DNA from: Enterovibrio gelatinilyticus
Lineage (GTDB): Bacteria > Pseudomonadota > Gammaproteobacteria > Enterobacterales > Vibrionaceae
Direction: 5' to 3'
DNA length: 34,105 nucleotides
Assembly: GCF_028683095.1 (NCBI RefSeq)
Contig: NZ_JAJUBC010000043.1
Span: 1 to 34,105 of the forward strand
Part shown: positions 1 to 9,200 of the stretch, one piece after another
How the letters are laid out: each line of letters opens with the position of its first letter
Position numbering within the stretch: position 1 is the first letter of the stretch
The notes under the pieces: generated by a model
The model's database searches: none
The model's input: only the letters and a program-made list of their open reading frames with translations
What the model was told of the DNA's origin: nothing
Program-made: the position numbers and the translations under genes

Positions 1-12
1 ATGAGCGGCTAT

Positions 13-42
13 TTTTATAAATCGCACTTTTATGAATCGCAC
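13..42. repeat. 15-bp tandem duplication
   Basis: Two adjacent 15-nt units, TTTTATAAATCGCAC and TTTTATGAATCGCAC, differ at one base. They lie directly downstream of the stop codon of the minus-strand gene at 64-348. No function is evident; it looks like a replication-slippage duplication. Confidence 0.8.
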
Positions 43-63
43 GAACACAGAAAAGATGACGAC

Positions 64-348
64 TTATTGGCGTTCTCTGTCATATATCTCTTTTTCAAAA
101 CTCGATTCACGAAGATGCCATACAACGAGGTATATCAGTGATATACAGGCCACCACCACGGCCGAAGGAACAATAAGTTGCCATCCGAGATCAGTCGGCC
201 AAGGGTTGTCTTTGATATAATAAAACCCGACTGCTCTCCCTAGAGCAACGCCCAATGTGATCATCAGCGCATTGACGGCAATATATCGAAATGCCCCTTT
301 TTGGCGAGTCTTCGCCCATCGCAAGAATGCTTTATCTTTCTTATCCAT
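64..348 (-). CDS. small two-helix membrane protein, unknown function
   Basis: A 94-residue protein with a basic N-terminus (MDKKDKAFLRWAKTRQKG) and two hydrophobic stretches, about residues 21-42 (ending in VGFYY) and 55-77 (ending in IYLVVW). The C-terminal tail is charged. This predicts a two-helix inner-membrane protein. I do not recognise a named family. The start is supported by a purine-rich AGGAAAAGAGA run directly before the ATG. It stands alone and reads away from the yitT-like gene on its right. Confidence 0.6.
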   Translation of the reverse strand: MDKKDKAFLRWAKTRQKGAFRYIAVNALMITLGVALGRAVGFYYIKDNPWPTDLGWQLIVPSAVVVACISLIYLVVWHLRESSFEKEIYDRERQ

Positions 349-693
349 TCTCTTTTCCTAATCTGCTATTCATTGGCTCTAAACGCCACGCTCTATAATA
401 AAAACGTAATTTAGGATCCGCTCTCTTTCCATATTGAGCCATGAAAAGTCACAACCGCTCACAACAATGCATCGAGGGCTCACAAACAATTTCACGATTT
501 GCGGCAGTGTGTAAGTTCTCATTTATCCCAAAATCCAAAGAGTAAAATTACGTACTGTAAATTTTCATTCACACCCATTTTTCCCTTAATTCCATCATTT
601 TCTCGACAAGTACAACCAAGAAAAGCATCTTACTCAGTCGATTACCTGCATGAATTAATGGAAGAGCAGGCGTAATGAAAGGAATCAACAATC
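349..693. other. intergenic region between divergent genes
   Basis: This 345-nt gap separates the divergent genes at 64-348 and 694-1302, so it must hold both promoters. It is AT-rich in its right half. A short TTAC-N5-GTAA inverted repeat sits at about 547-560. I see no convincing -35/-10 pair, RNA structure or small ORF. Confidence 0.4.
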
Positions 694-1302
694 ATGGATA
701 AAGACCATAATCTACGAGAAAACTTACTGGCTTTATTGCTCGGCAGTGCACTCGTTTCACTCGGCGTTATTTTTTTCAACCAAGTTGGCTTGCTAACCGG
801 TGGCACTGCTGGTTTGGCCATCTTTGTGACCAAAGTGAGCGATTTTACGTTTGGGCAAGTGTTCTTCGCACTTAACCTTCCGTTTTATCTTCTCTCCGTC
901 ATGCGCATGGGCTGGCGGTTCACGCTTAACACATTTGTGGCCGTGACACTGGTTTCTATCGCCGTTGACCATTTGCATCACATCATTCAAATCACACACA
1001 TTGAGCCGCTATACGCAGCTTTGATTGGCGGCGGTTTAATAGGCATGGGGATGTTAGTGATTTTCCGTCACAAAATGAGCTTGGGCGGGTTCAATATTCT
1101 CGCGCTCTATTTGCAAGAGCGTTTTAGTATCCGGGCTGGAAAAGTGCAAATGGCCCTGGACTGCGCCATTGTGGTGATGTCATTGTTCATCGTCGATATC
1201 ACATTGATTTTGCTATCAGTGCTTGGCGCCATCACAACCAACCTCATTTTAGCCATGAATCACAAGCCTGGTCGTTATCAGCCTAAGCCGGAGACCGCAT
1301 AA
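694..1302 (+). CDS. YitT family (DUF161-type) membrane protein
   Basis: A 202-residue, strongly hydrophobic protein with about five to six predicted membrane helices. Family-typical features are an early NQVGLLTGGTAGLA segment (about residues 28-41) and FRHKMSLGGFNILALYLQ (about 123-140), the conserved Gly-rich loops of bacterial YitT/YczE-like proteins. The length matches single-domain members that lack the cytoplasmic DUF2179 domain. AAAGGA lies about ten bases before the ATG. These proteins are widespread in the inner membrane but their substrate is not established, so no transport activity is claimed. Confidence 0.85.
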   Translation: MDKDHNLRENLLALLLGSALVSLGVIFFNQVGLLTGGTAGLAIFVTKVSDFTFGQVFFALNLPFYLLSVMRMGWRFTLNTFVAVTLVSIAVDHLHHIIQITHIEPLYAALIGGGLIGMGMLVIFRHKMSLGGFNILALYLQERFSIRAGKVQMALDCAIVVMSLFIVDITLILLSVLGAITTNLILAMNHKPGRYQPKPETA

Positions 1303-1448
1303 ACTTGAATTTGAACTTCTCATGACAAGAAGCAAATGACAAACAGCGGTCAAATAGCCACCATCACCCCCTCAATGTCACAATAATACATTGATAAAAA
1401 AGCATTTCCTTGCGATGGTGGCGCTTGGCCTCTACATTACAAACAAGC

Positions 1449-1523
<75 letters not shown>

Positions 1524-1530
1524 ATCCCCA

Positions 1531-1550
1531 ATAATCCTCAATAATCCTCA
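1531..1550. repeat. 10-bp tandem duplication downstream of tRNA-Gly
   Basis: Two perfect copies of ATAATCCTCA begin eight bases after the tRNA CCA end. The position next to a tRNA 3' end would suit an attachment-site remnant, but no integrase or duplicated tRNA end is present, so slippage is the simpler explanation. Confidence 0.75.
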
Positions 1551-1595
1551 ATTGTCCCTGTGAATATTTCTGAACGCTGACTCAATTCGATGGCT

Positions 1596-2465
1596 TTAGA
1601 AGAAGCTGATCGGCAAATAGAAATCGAGCTCAAACCTCTCATCTTCCTCCATAAAATGATTCGCATGGTAATGCACATACGCGGGCGTTGAGCCAAGTTT
1701 AAAACCCGAGGCAGGCAGCCAGTGCTCGAGCACTTTGCTTATCTGTGGCAGTAATTCTCCGTATACGCCTTGCAGCGGAAACACCGCATGTAATCCACCG
1801 GGCACCACCAACTGATTCACAACGCCTCTGACCTTCAATGGTTTATCAATCGCAATGCAGGCGACATAACGACATTTATCTAACTCCACCCAAGCAGGAT
1901 TTGAATGGTGTAAACCGAACTGTATTGACGGGTCACGCCCTTCACTGTCAGCCCAAGCCATTAAAATTCGCCACGCATTCTTAATTGAACGGTTGTACCC
2001 CACATGGCGAACATAAGCAGCAAATCGCTCTGGAACTTCCACAATTTTGGGTTCAGGTAAGGTCATTGCTGACACACGCTCATACCCCGCCGACACGTCA
2101 GGATCTTTTAAGTAAGGCTTGTCTGAGTTTTCCATATCGTGCTTTCGCCACTCACCAGGTGCGACTTGAAAGGTGGCTTTGAATGCCCGACTGAACGAAG
2201 ACACTGAGCTAAAACCGCATTTATTCGCGATATCAACCACAGAGGAATGAGTATCAAACATCAATTGGTTTGCCGCATATTCCATGCGAGTACGGCGGAT
2301 GTACTGATGAATTGACTCACCCACTACTCGCTTGAAAATACGGTGAAAGTGCTGCTCAGAATACGCAGCCACATCGGCAAGCGATTTCACAGGAAGGTCT
2401 CGACCAATATCTTGGTGAATGTAGTAGAGCACATCATTGATGCGCGAAATATGTTGCTGGCTCAT
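1596..2465 (-). CDS. AraC-family regulator with GyrI-like effector domain
   Basis: A 289-residue protein. Residues about 5-105 form a double helix-turn-helix AraC DNA-binding domain (SLADVAAYSEQHFHRIFKR; later IANKCGFSSVSSFSRAFK). Residues about 130-289 resemble the GyrI-like small-molecule-binding domain (SOUL/Rob-like), as in E. coli Rob/SbmC and B. subtilis BltR-type regulators. The ATG at 2465 (MSQQHISRIND) was chosen because the longer reading to 2618 runs into the divergent aminotransferase gene and its extra N-terminus is unlike the family. No good ribosome binding site is visible for either start. It is divergent from the aminotransferase with a direct repeat between them, suggesting it regulates that gene and/or itself. 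The ligand is unknown. Confidence 0.85.
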   Translation of the reverse strand: MSQQHISRINDVLYYIHQDIGRDLPVKSLADVAAYSEQHFHRIFKRVVGESIHQYIRRTRMEYAANQLMFDTHSSVVDIANKCGFSSVSSFSRAFKATFQVAPGEWRKHDMENSDKPYLKDPDVSAGYERVSAMTLPEPKIVEVPERFAAYVRHVGYNRSIKNAWRILMAWADSEGRDPSIQFGLHHSNPAWVELDKCRYVACIAIDKPLKVRGVVNQLVVPGGLHAVFPLQGVYGELLPQISKVLEHWLPASGFKLGSTPAYVHYHANHFMEEDERFELDFYLPISFF

Positions 2466-2472
2466 TCGATGA

Positions 2473-2512
2473 AATAGCATAAATGGACATATCGAACAGC
2501 ATAAATGGACAT
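2473..2512. promoter_or_regulatory. candidate AraC-type operator (18-bp direct repeat, 22-bp period)
   Basis: Two direct copies of AAYAGCATAAATGGACAT lie at 2473-2490 and 2495-2512, differing only at the third base. They are in the short intergenic region between the divergent AraC-type regulator and the aminotransferase. A 22-bp period places both copies on the same helix face, and AraC-family proteins bind paired direct half-sites. The first copy nearly abuts the regulator start codon, which suits autorepression. The binding protein is inferred from position. Confidence 0.6.
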
Positions 2513-2578
2513 GCCAAAAAACACAATGCGATGTAATATTCGCTGATAGCTCACTCATTTCGTCGTTCAGGTACAGAT

Positions 2579-3763
2579 ATGGAAATCGCAACAGCGCTTC
2601 AGCAAATCCCATCTTCATATATTCGAGAAATTCTCGCCGCGGCGTCAGACAAAAATGTCATCTCTCTTGCTGGTGGATTGCCGGATGAAAAAACCTTCCC
2701 TATCGACCTGATGAAAGCCACCCTCGAAGGCCTGTCTGACATGCCCGAAGTTTTTCAATATGGCGCGACAGCGGGTTATGGCCCACTACTCAAGTTTCTC
2801 AACACCTATTTTGAACTGCCAGAAAACCACATGGCCATGGTTTGTACCGGCTCACAACAAGGCTTGGATTTGATTGCCCGCGCCTACGTGAACCCTGGTG
2901 ACAAAGTCGTGATGGAAGCACCAAGCTATTTGGGTGCGATGCAAGTATTTGGCTTAGTACAAGCTGACATGGTGACCGTGCCGCAAACAGAATTCGGGCC
3001 AGATTTAACTGCGCTAGAAACCTGTTTTGCCGAGCAATCACCAAAAATGTTTTATGCCGTGCCCGATTTTCACAATCCAACAGGGGTTTGTTGGTCACTC
3101 GAAACACGTCAACAGGTTGCAGCGTTGTGCGTGAAATATAATGTTGCACTGATTGAAGATGCACCTTACCGCGAGCTGCGTTTTGCTGGTGAAGCCCTGC
3201 CATTGGTTTCAGATTTCTGCCCGCAAAACTCGATTGTTCTGCGTTCTTTCTCGAAAATTGCTTCTCCCGGCTTACGCATTGGCGTGGTAACCGGAAAACG
3301 TAGCTACATCGAGCCAATGGTAAAAGTAAAACAAGGCGCAGATCTGCACTCCAGTGTGCCAATGCAAGCCCTGCTGCTTGGCCTGTTAGAACACAAAGAC
3401 TTCGATCAACACATTGATACCATTCGCTCGCTCTACAAATCTCGCTATGAAACCTTGTTTAGCGAACTGCAGCAAAAACTGCCTGAAGGGTGTGAATTAA
3501 ACGCCGTTGATGGTGGCATGTTTGTTTGGGTAACACTGCCTGAGTGTGACACCTTTGCGTTAGCAAAATCGCTACTCAGTAACGGTGTCGCGGTTGTCCC
3601 TAGCCCAGTGTTCTATCCAAACCCAAAAAGCGCCAAAGCAGCGCTTCGTTTGAATTTCACAAACGCCACCAATGAAGAGCTGGCGGAAGCCGTGACGCGC
3701 TTAGCTGCAGGGTTGAGCGAACAACTTAGCGCCATCGACAAACAAGAGAGTGTATTGGCTTAA
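2579..3763 (+). CDS. PLP-dependent class I/II aminotransferase (2-aminoadipate/LysN-like)
   Basis: A 394-residue fold type I aminotransferase. Visible PLP-site elements are the SQQGLDL phosphate-binding loop (about 91-97), N165 in HNPTG, D193 in IEDAPY, the Schiff-base lysine K225 in RSFSK, and the substrate-carboxylate arginine candidate R232 in SPGLRIG. The N-terminal ISLAGGLPDEKTFP motif and the GGLP/ATAGYGPL pattern match the 2-aminoadipate transaminase and MocR-aminotransferase branch, but there is no GntR DNA-binding domain. The substrate cannot be named. An AGGT lies seven bases before the ATG. The neighbouring divergent AraC/GyrI-like regulator probably controls it. A strong terminator follows. 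Confidence 0.88.
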   Translation: MEIATALQQIPSSYIREILAAASDKNVISLAGGLPDEKTFPIDLMKATLEGLSDMPEVFQYGATAGYGPLLKFLNTYFELPENHMAMVCTGSQQGLDLIARAYVNPGDKVVMEAPSYLGAMQVFGLVQADMVTVPQTEFGPDLTALETCFAEQSPKMFYAVPDFHNPTGVCWSLETRQQVAALCVKYNVALIEDAPYRELRFAGEALPLVSDFCPQNSIVLRSFSKIASPGLRIGVVTGKRSYIEPMVKVKQGADLHSSVPMQALLLGLLEHKDFDQHIDTIRSLYKSRYETLFSELQQKLPEGCELNAVDGGMFVWVTLPECDTFALAKSLLSNGVAVVPSPVFYPNPKSAKAALRLNFTNATNEELAEAVTRLAAGLSEQLSAIDKQESVLA

Positions 3764-3814
3764 CATTCACTGATTGTTGCAGTAGCCCTTTTCAATACGG
3801 GCGATCACATCATA

Positions 3815-3853
3815 CAAAAAGGGCATCACCGATTCACGGTGATGCCCTTTTTA
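3815..3853. terminator. bidirectional rho-independent terminator
   Basis: A perfect stem pairs AAAAAGGGCATCACCG (3816-3831) with CGGTGATGCCCTTTTT (3837-3852) around the 5-nt loop ATTCA. A T-run follows on both strands. It lies between the convergent aminotransferase and DUF4156 lipoprotein genes and can end both transcripts. I see no comparable hairpin between atzF and the lipoprotein, so it is also the first strong stop downstream of the guanidine operon. Confidence 0.93.
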
Positions 3854-3876
3854 AAATCTAGATGCGAGTTAGTCAG

Positions 3877-4365
3877 TTATTTCTTGTGACTGATAGCATC
3901 ACTCGCTGTTTCAGCTCTCTCAGCTTTGTTTGCAGGATTGGCTTCATTGGCAGCTATCGCCTGCTCGCCTTCAATGATGTCAGCCACGGCTTCCATTTCC
4001 AACGAGGTCCCAGTTTTTAGTTCTGCCATTGTTTCATCTGTACACGCATACGCGTTGCCAAACATGGTCACAGAACTGGAGAAACCAAATGGTTGATACA
4101 AGTACAACACGTTGCCACCTTTATCTGCGGCTTTCGCACGCATTTGGTTCAACGTTCCCCATACCATGTCTTTGTCTGCGTGAAGCCAGTAATCATAGAA
4201 ATGCCCTTCTGAGCCGATTACTGTCCCTTTATGCTCACATCCTTGAATCGCATTTACATCATCCCAAATCACTTTAACTTGTTCTGATTCCTGAGTCGGG
4301 AATGTCACACAGCCCGATAGTAGTGCTGCTGAAGCCAATGCTGCACATAGCGATAGTTTGTTCAT
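3877..4365 (-). CDS. DUF4156 family lipoprotein
   Basis: A 162-residue protein with a type II signal peptide. After MNKL and a hydrophobic core, the lipobox LLSGC places the lipidated cysteine at residue 19. The mature part carries the DUF4156 pattern: a paired Cys in IQGCEHKGTVIG and YACTDE, a central MRAKAADKGGNVLYL segment, and a loop rich in Phe and Ser. The acidic, Ala-rich C-terminal tail (about 125-162) looks disordered. Family members are small bacterial lipoproteins of unknown role. It lies downstream of atzF on the same strand with no strong terminator between them (102 nt), so read-through from the guanidine operon is possible, but a functional link is not implied. Confidence 0.8.
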   Translation of the reverse strand: MNKLSLCAALASAALLSGCVTFPTQESEQVKVIWDDVNAIQGCEHKGTVIGSEGHFYDYWLHADKDMVWGTLNQMRAKAADKGGNVLYLYQPFGFSSSVTMFGNAYACTDETMAELKTGTSLEMEAVADIIEGEQAIAANEANPANKAERAETASDAISHKK

Positions 4366-4467
4366 TTAAGGCAAGTCTCTGAGTGTCCAGGGCGCGAATT
4401 TTATCCTGAGTTGATGTAAAAGCAAGCGAAATAAGCGGACGTAATTCACCTACTTATATGGGCTTTA

Positions 4468-6228
4468 TCAGGAATCGCTCTTTGAAGCTAAAAAACCGCG
4501 CCAACTACCAAAATGAGAGATATCTCGCCCGCCTGCTGCACCCGCTTCTTCACAGATAAAACCTGTCACCCAAGTCCCATCATCTAACTCAACTTTTCCC
4601 AAGCCTAACGGGCTTGGAATGCCCGCCAGAAAATCACCGAATCGTGCCGTAGGCATCTCCCAAAGTTCCAATTCAATGCGATTCCCACCTTCTTTTGTGC
4701 GCACCATGCCCGGACGCTTGGGCCCTTCTCCTGCTAACGCAAAGAACTGGTATCGCGCGGCACTGCGTCTCTTCTCCAAAAAAGAAGCCTGACGACTGAT
4801 CAGTTGATGGTTAAGCGGCAGTCCCGCCATGTGTGCGCCACAGACAGCCATCACCATGGACTCTGGAATACGCTCACCGACTTCAATACGAGACTTACCC
4901 GTGTACGCTTTGGCCATTTCTAAGAGCTTTGGCTCAGTGCCTTTGTCTGAAAACAGCGTGATACCAAATGGCATGTTTTCGGATTCGTCGTCTGCAGGCA
5001 CAGCGATGGCAGCATAATCTAACAAGTTCATGAAATTGGTGTAGAAACCCAAGTTGGTATTCAACTGGATCGGGTCAGCCTGCATTTCCTCAATGGTGTA
5101 GATACTCCCAGCCGTTGGGATCAATATGGCATCGACAGAATTCAAAATCGCATCACAACGCTTTTTCAATGCTTGAAGTTGATATTGGGCATTGAACGCA
5201 TCTACCGCTGTTAACCCACGAGCGCCGCCAATAATGGCCTGAATTGCAGGGTCGCAGTCAGCTTCATGTTCATCAAAAAACGCTTTGATCCCGGCATAAC
5301 GCTCAGCAACCCAAGGGCCGTGATACAACAACTTGGCCGCATCCAAAAACGGACTGAAATCCACGTCCACTAACTCTGCGCCTAACGCTTCGCATTGGGC
5401 TTTGCTTTCAGTAAAACGACGTCTGTAATTATCGTTGCCGAAAAATTCCAATTGGGTATCACGCGGCACACCAATGCGTGGCTTATCGAAGGAATAAGTG
5501 ACCTCTGAATCAGATTCAGAAAAGTCTCTCGCATAGCAATCAGACGGGTCGTATTGCCCAGCTACGGGCAACACGTGTTCAATGTCATCCACCGAATGTG
5601 CGAACACAGTAATGCAATCCAGCGTTCGGCATGCTGGCACTAAGCCGCGACAGCTAATTCGCCCGATACTCGCTTTCATGCCCACCAAGCGATTAAACGC
5701 CGCGGGGACACGCCCTGATCCTGCGGTGTCTGTCCCCAGAGAGAACAACACCTGCTTCAATGCCACAGACACGGCACTGCCAGCACTTGACCCCCCTGAA
5801 ATGTACGTTGGGTCGATACTATTTTGACACGCGCCATACGGGCTACGTGTGCCGTTTAAACCCGTGGCAAACTGGTCGAGGTTGGTTTTGCCTAACGGCA
5901 CAGCGCCCGCTTCAATCAAGGCCTGAACCACAAAGGCTGAACTGCCTGGCGAGTAGGCGAATTCTTTGCAGGCCGCCGTGGTCGGCAGTCCCAATAAGTC
6001 GATATTGTCTTTGATCGCGAATGGCACGCCATAAAGTGGTTTTAGTTCGGGGTTGCTGTTTTTGAGCGCTTTGATATAGCCATCTAATTGCGCTTCGCTG
6101 ATATTCGAAATCCAACAATGATTGACGTCAGCTTTGGCTTGCGTCCACTGCTGACGTAAGTATGCCTCTGGCGTCGTCACACCTCTTTTGTACGCATCTA
6201 GCAAGGCTTGAATTGACGTGAATTCCAT
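4468..6228 (-). CDS. atzF: allophanate hydrolase
   Basis: A 586-residue amidase-signature enzyme that hydrolyses allophanate to ammonia and CO2, the last step of guanidine (or urea) breakdown. The Ser-cisSer-Lys triad is readable: K73 in VPFAIKDN, cis-Ser S147 in SGGSSAGS and the nucleophile S171 in GTDTAGSGRVPA. The spacing (74 and 24 residues) is the same as in characterised AtzF. Residues about 1-440 are the amidase domain, and about 455-586 the small C-terminal allophanate-hydrolase domain (AVCGAHMAGLPLNHQL onwards). The start overlaps the stop of the carboxylase gene as TAATG, with GGAGCAG upstream inside that gene, so translation is coupled. Confidence 0.95.
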   Translation of the reverse strand: MEFTSIQALLDAYKRGVTTPEAYLRQQWTQAKADVNHCWISNISEAQLDGYIKALKNSNPELKPLYGVPFAIKDNIDLLGLPTTAACKEFAYSPGSSAFVVQALIEAGAVPLGKTNLDQFATGLNGTRSPYGACQNSIDPTYISGGSSAGSAVSVALKQVLFSLGTDTAGSGRVPAAFNRLVGMKASIGRISCRGLVPACRTLDCITVFAHSVDDIEHVLPVAGQYDPSDCYARDFSESDSEVTYSFDKPRIGVPRDTQLEFFGNDNYRRRFTESKAQCEALGAELVDVDFSPFLDAAKLLYHGPWVAERYAGIKAFFDEHEADCDPAIQAIIGGARGLTAVDAFNAQYQLQALKKRCDAILNSVDAILIPTAGSIYTIEEMQADPIQLNTNLGFYTNFMNLLDYAAIAVPADDESENMPFGITLFSDKGTEPKLLEMAKAYTGKSRIEVGERIPESMVMAVCGAHMAGLPLNHQLISRQASFLEKRRSAARYQFFALAGEGPKRPGMVRTKEGGNRIELELWEMPTARFGDFLAGIPSPLGLGKVELDDGTWVTGFICEEAGAAGGRDISHFGSWRGFLASKSDS

Positions 6229-9200
6229 TAGATCTGCTCCATGATTAACAATGTTTGACCTGCTCGCACTTGCTCACCTTCCGCTTTGGCATAGTGCACA
6301 ACGCGACCCGATTGGGTGGCGGTGACTTCGATTTCCATTTTCATCGACTCAACAATCAAGAGGGGTTGGCCAATTTCAATGGTATCGCCGGGTTTTGCCA
6401 GCAATTGCCACACGTTGCCCGCCAACTGGCTAGAAACGGTAAATTGTCCATCTTCCAATATGTCGTCAGCCGTGCTTTGCTCTTCCACCGTTTCGGCAAC
6501 AAAATTGGCTTCGCCGCTTTCTTCCCAGCGCTGACGCTCTTCATCGAACGCCTGTTGCTGGCGATGTTTGAACGCGGTGATCGACGCCTTTTCTTGCTCA
6601 AGCATGGCTTCATAGTCAGCAAGGCTGAAGCGGGTTTCTTCGATGCGGACGTCAAATTGCCCGCGCGGGAAATCACGACGAATATCCGTCAGTTCTTCGT
6701 GGGAAACCGGATAGAAACGGATCTGATCGAAAAAACGCAGCAGCCATGGTTTATCAAAGGCTTTGCTCTTTCCGTAGCGATTCCACATTTGGAGCGTTCG
6801 CCCCATCAGCTGATAGCCACCCGGCCCTTCCATGCCATACACACACATATACGCGCCGCCAATACCGACGGCATTTTCAGGCGTCCATGTACGCGCGGGG
6901 TTGTATTTGGTGGTCACCAAACGATGGCGAGGATCCATCGGCGTCGCGACAGGCGCGCCAAGGTAAACATCACCCAGTCCCATCACCAAATAGCTGGCAT
7001 CAAACACGATGTCCTTGACCTGGTCTATGCAATCCAAACCGTTAATACGACGAATAAACTCAATATTATTCGGGCTCCACGGCGCATTTTTTCGCACCAC
7101 TTCGTCGTATTTACGCATCGCTAATTGAATGGAAGGATCGTCCCAAGACAAAGGAAGATGCACAACGCGTGATGGCACGGTGAGCTGTGAAATATCACCG
7201 ATAGCCGCTTCTGCACGTTCGAGGATCGCCAGCATTTCTTCGCAAGGTGACTGCAAGTTGTCGTAATGCACTTGCAGCGAACGAATACCCGGCGTCAGCT
7301 CTTTAATCGCGGGTACCGCCATGTTATCCAAGGTCATCATTAAGGCGTGAACACGAAAACGCAGGCGGATATCCAGCATTTGTGGGCCGTATTCCACCAG
7401 CAGGAAATCCTCACCGCTTGGGCGATACACCACCGTCTCACCGTATTTATCTGCTGAAAGTTCTTTCAACACCGGCGTAGTTGGCATGAAAGCCGCGAGT
7501 GGAAGTTCTTGGGTTTGTAACTGGGCAATAGCGAGGCGTTGATGTTTCTCGGCTTCTTCGGCATCAAACATAGTGACAGGCTGGAAGCGAACTTTGTCGC
7601 CGGCTTTTAGTTGCCCCATTTTCCACAAATCCGCTTTGATAATGGTCGCCGGACAGACAAAGCCACCTAGGCTTGGGCCATCTGGCCCTAAAATCACAGG
7701 CATATCTCCCGTGAAATCGACCGTGCCTACCGCATAAGCGTTGTCGTGAATATTCGATGGATGCAGCCCTGCTTCACCGCCGTCGGTTCTCGCCCATTCA
7801 GGTTTTGGCCCGATAAGACGCACACCCGTGCGGCTGGAGTTAAAGTGCACTTCCCATTCCGCATCAAAAAACGCCGAAATGTCATTGTCAGTAAAGAAAT
7901 CAGGCGCACCGTGCGGGCCGTAAATCACGCGCAATGTATGCGTCATGCCCAGATCGGGTTTATCCATGGTTCTGGCAGTCAGGCTTTTATCGTGTTCAAC
8001 CGGATGAAGATGAAGCACATCACCCGCCATTAACGCGCGGCCACCATGACCACCGAATTTCCCCAAGGTAAACGTCGAACGGCTGCCGAGATATTCAGGA
8101 CAATCAAACCCGTCTTTGATCAGAAGATACGCGCGAGCCCCCTTACCTGTCATCGCGCCAAGCGCAAGCGTATCGCCCTTTTCAATATCCAGTACCGTCC
8201 ACATAGGCGCGTCCGCACCGTTGCATTTCACATTGATGTCAGCGCCCGTTACGACCACTTGAGTCGGCTGGTTGAAGCGCAGCGTCGGGCCATTAGCGAT
8301 GATTTCTAAACCCGCACACGTCTCTGCATTTTCGAGCAATTGATTCCCGAGACGAAAACTCAGGCTGTCCATTGGCCCCGATGGCGGAATGCCGACATGC
8401 CAATAGCCACTGCGCGCGGGATAGTCTTGAACCGTCGTTTGTGTCCCGCTCGCCAATACATCCACCGTCGATGGTTGATAATTAAACCCAGCGAGACTCG
8501 ATGTCAGCACTGTGCCCTGCTTCACCATAGGTTCAACAGCAAGCTGAGCTAAATAAGCCAGATTAGTTTCAATGCCATACAGATGAGTGCTATTCAATAA
8601 TTCAGCAATATCTTCCAGTGCGCTGTGGCGATCGCCCCCGTGCACCATGACTTTGGCAATCATAGGGTCAAAAAACGGACTGACTTCTACGCCCGCCTCC
8701 ACCCAGGTATCAATCCGCACTGTGCTGCCGTTTTCTTGTGTGATCACGCGGTTTGCATCAATGCCCTCAGGGAAGGCCAACGTCGTGATCAGCCCTGTCG
8801 ATGGCTGAAACTGTCGGTTTGGATCTTCCGCGTACAAACGGAACTGAATCGCGTGACCATGTGGTTTGGCGGCTTTCGCTTCCACCCAACTTGCGTGATA
8901 TTCGCCCGCGCCAATTTCCACCATCAGCTTGACAATATCGACGCCAAAGATCATTTCAGTGACGCCATGCTCCACTTGCAGACGGGTATTGACTTCGAGG
9001 AAATAGAACTGCTGCGTGGACTGATCAAGAATAAATTCCACCGTACCCGCGCTGCGATAATTGACCGATTCCGCCAACTGAATCGCCGTCTGTTGCAATG
9101 CTTGACGGGTTTCATCGTCCAGATTTGGGGCGGGTGTTTCTTCCATCACTTTTTGGTTACGTCGCTGCGCGGAGCAATCACGTTCACCAAGGGCAATCAC

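Noticed and set aside
545..563. TTAC-N5-GTAA inverted repeat as an operator for the yitT-like gene
   Set aside because: Only four pairs are symmetric, and extension to the flanking A/T runs is out of register.
2799..3362. A 187-codon minus-strand frame inside the aminotransferase gene
   Set aside because: Antisense shadow of a clear coding sequence; the translation is rich in Arg, Cys and Gln without domain logic.
6255..7124. A 289-codon open frame on the plus strand within the carboxylase gene
   Set aside because: It lies wholly antisense to the well-supported carboxylase, has no family resemblance, and the high-GC third positions of the real gene explain the long frame.
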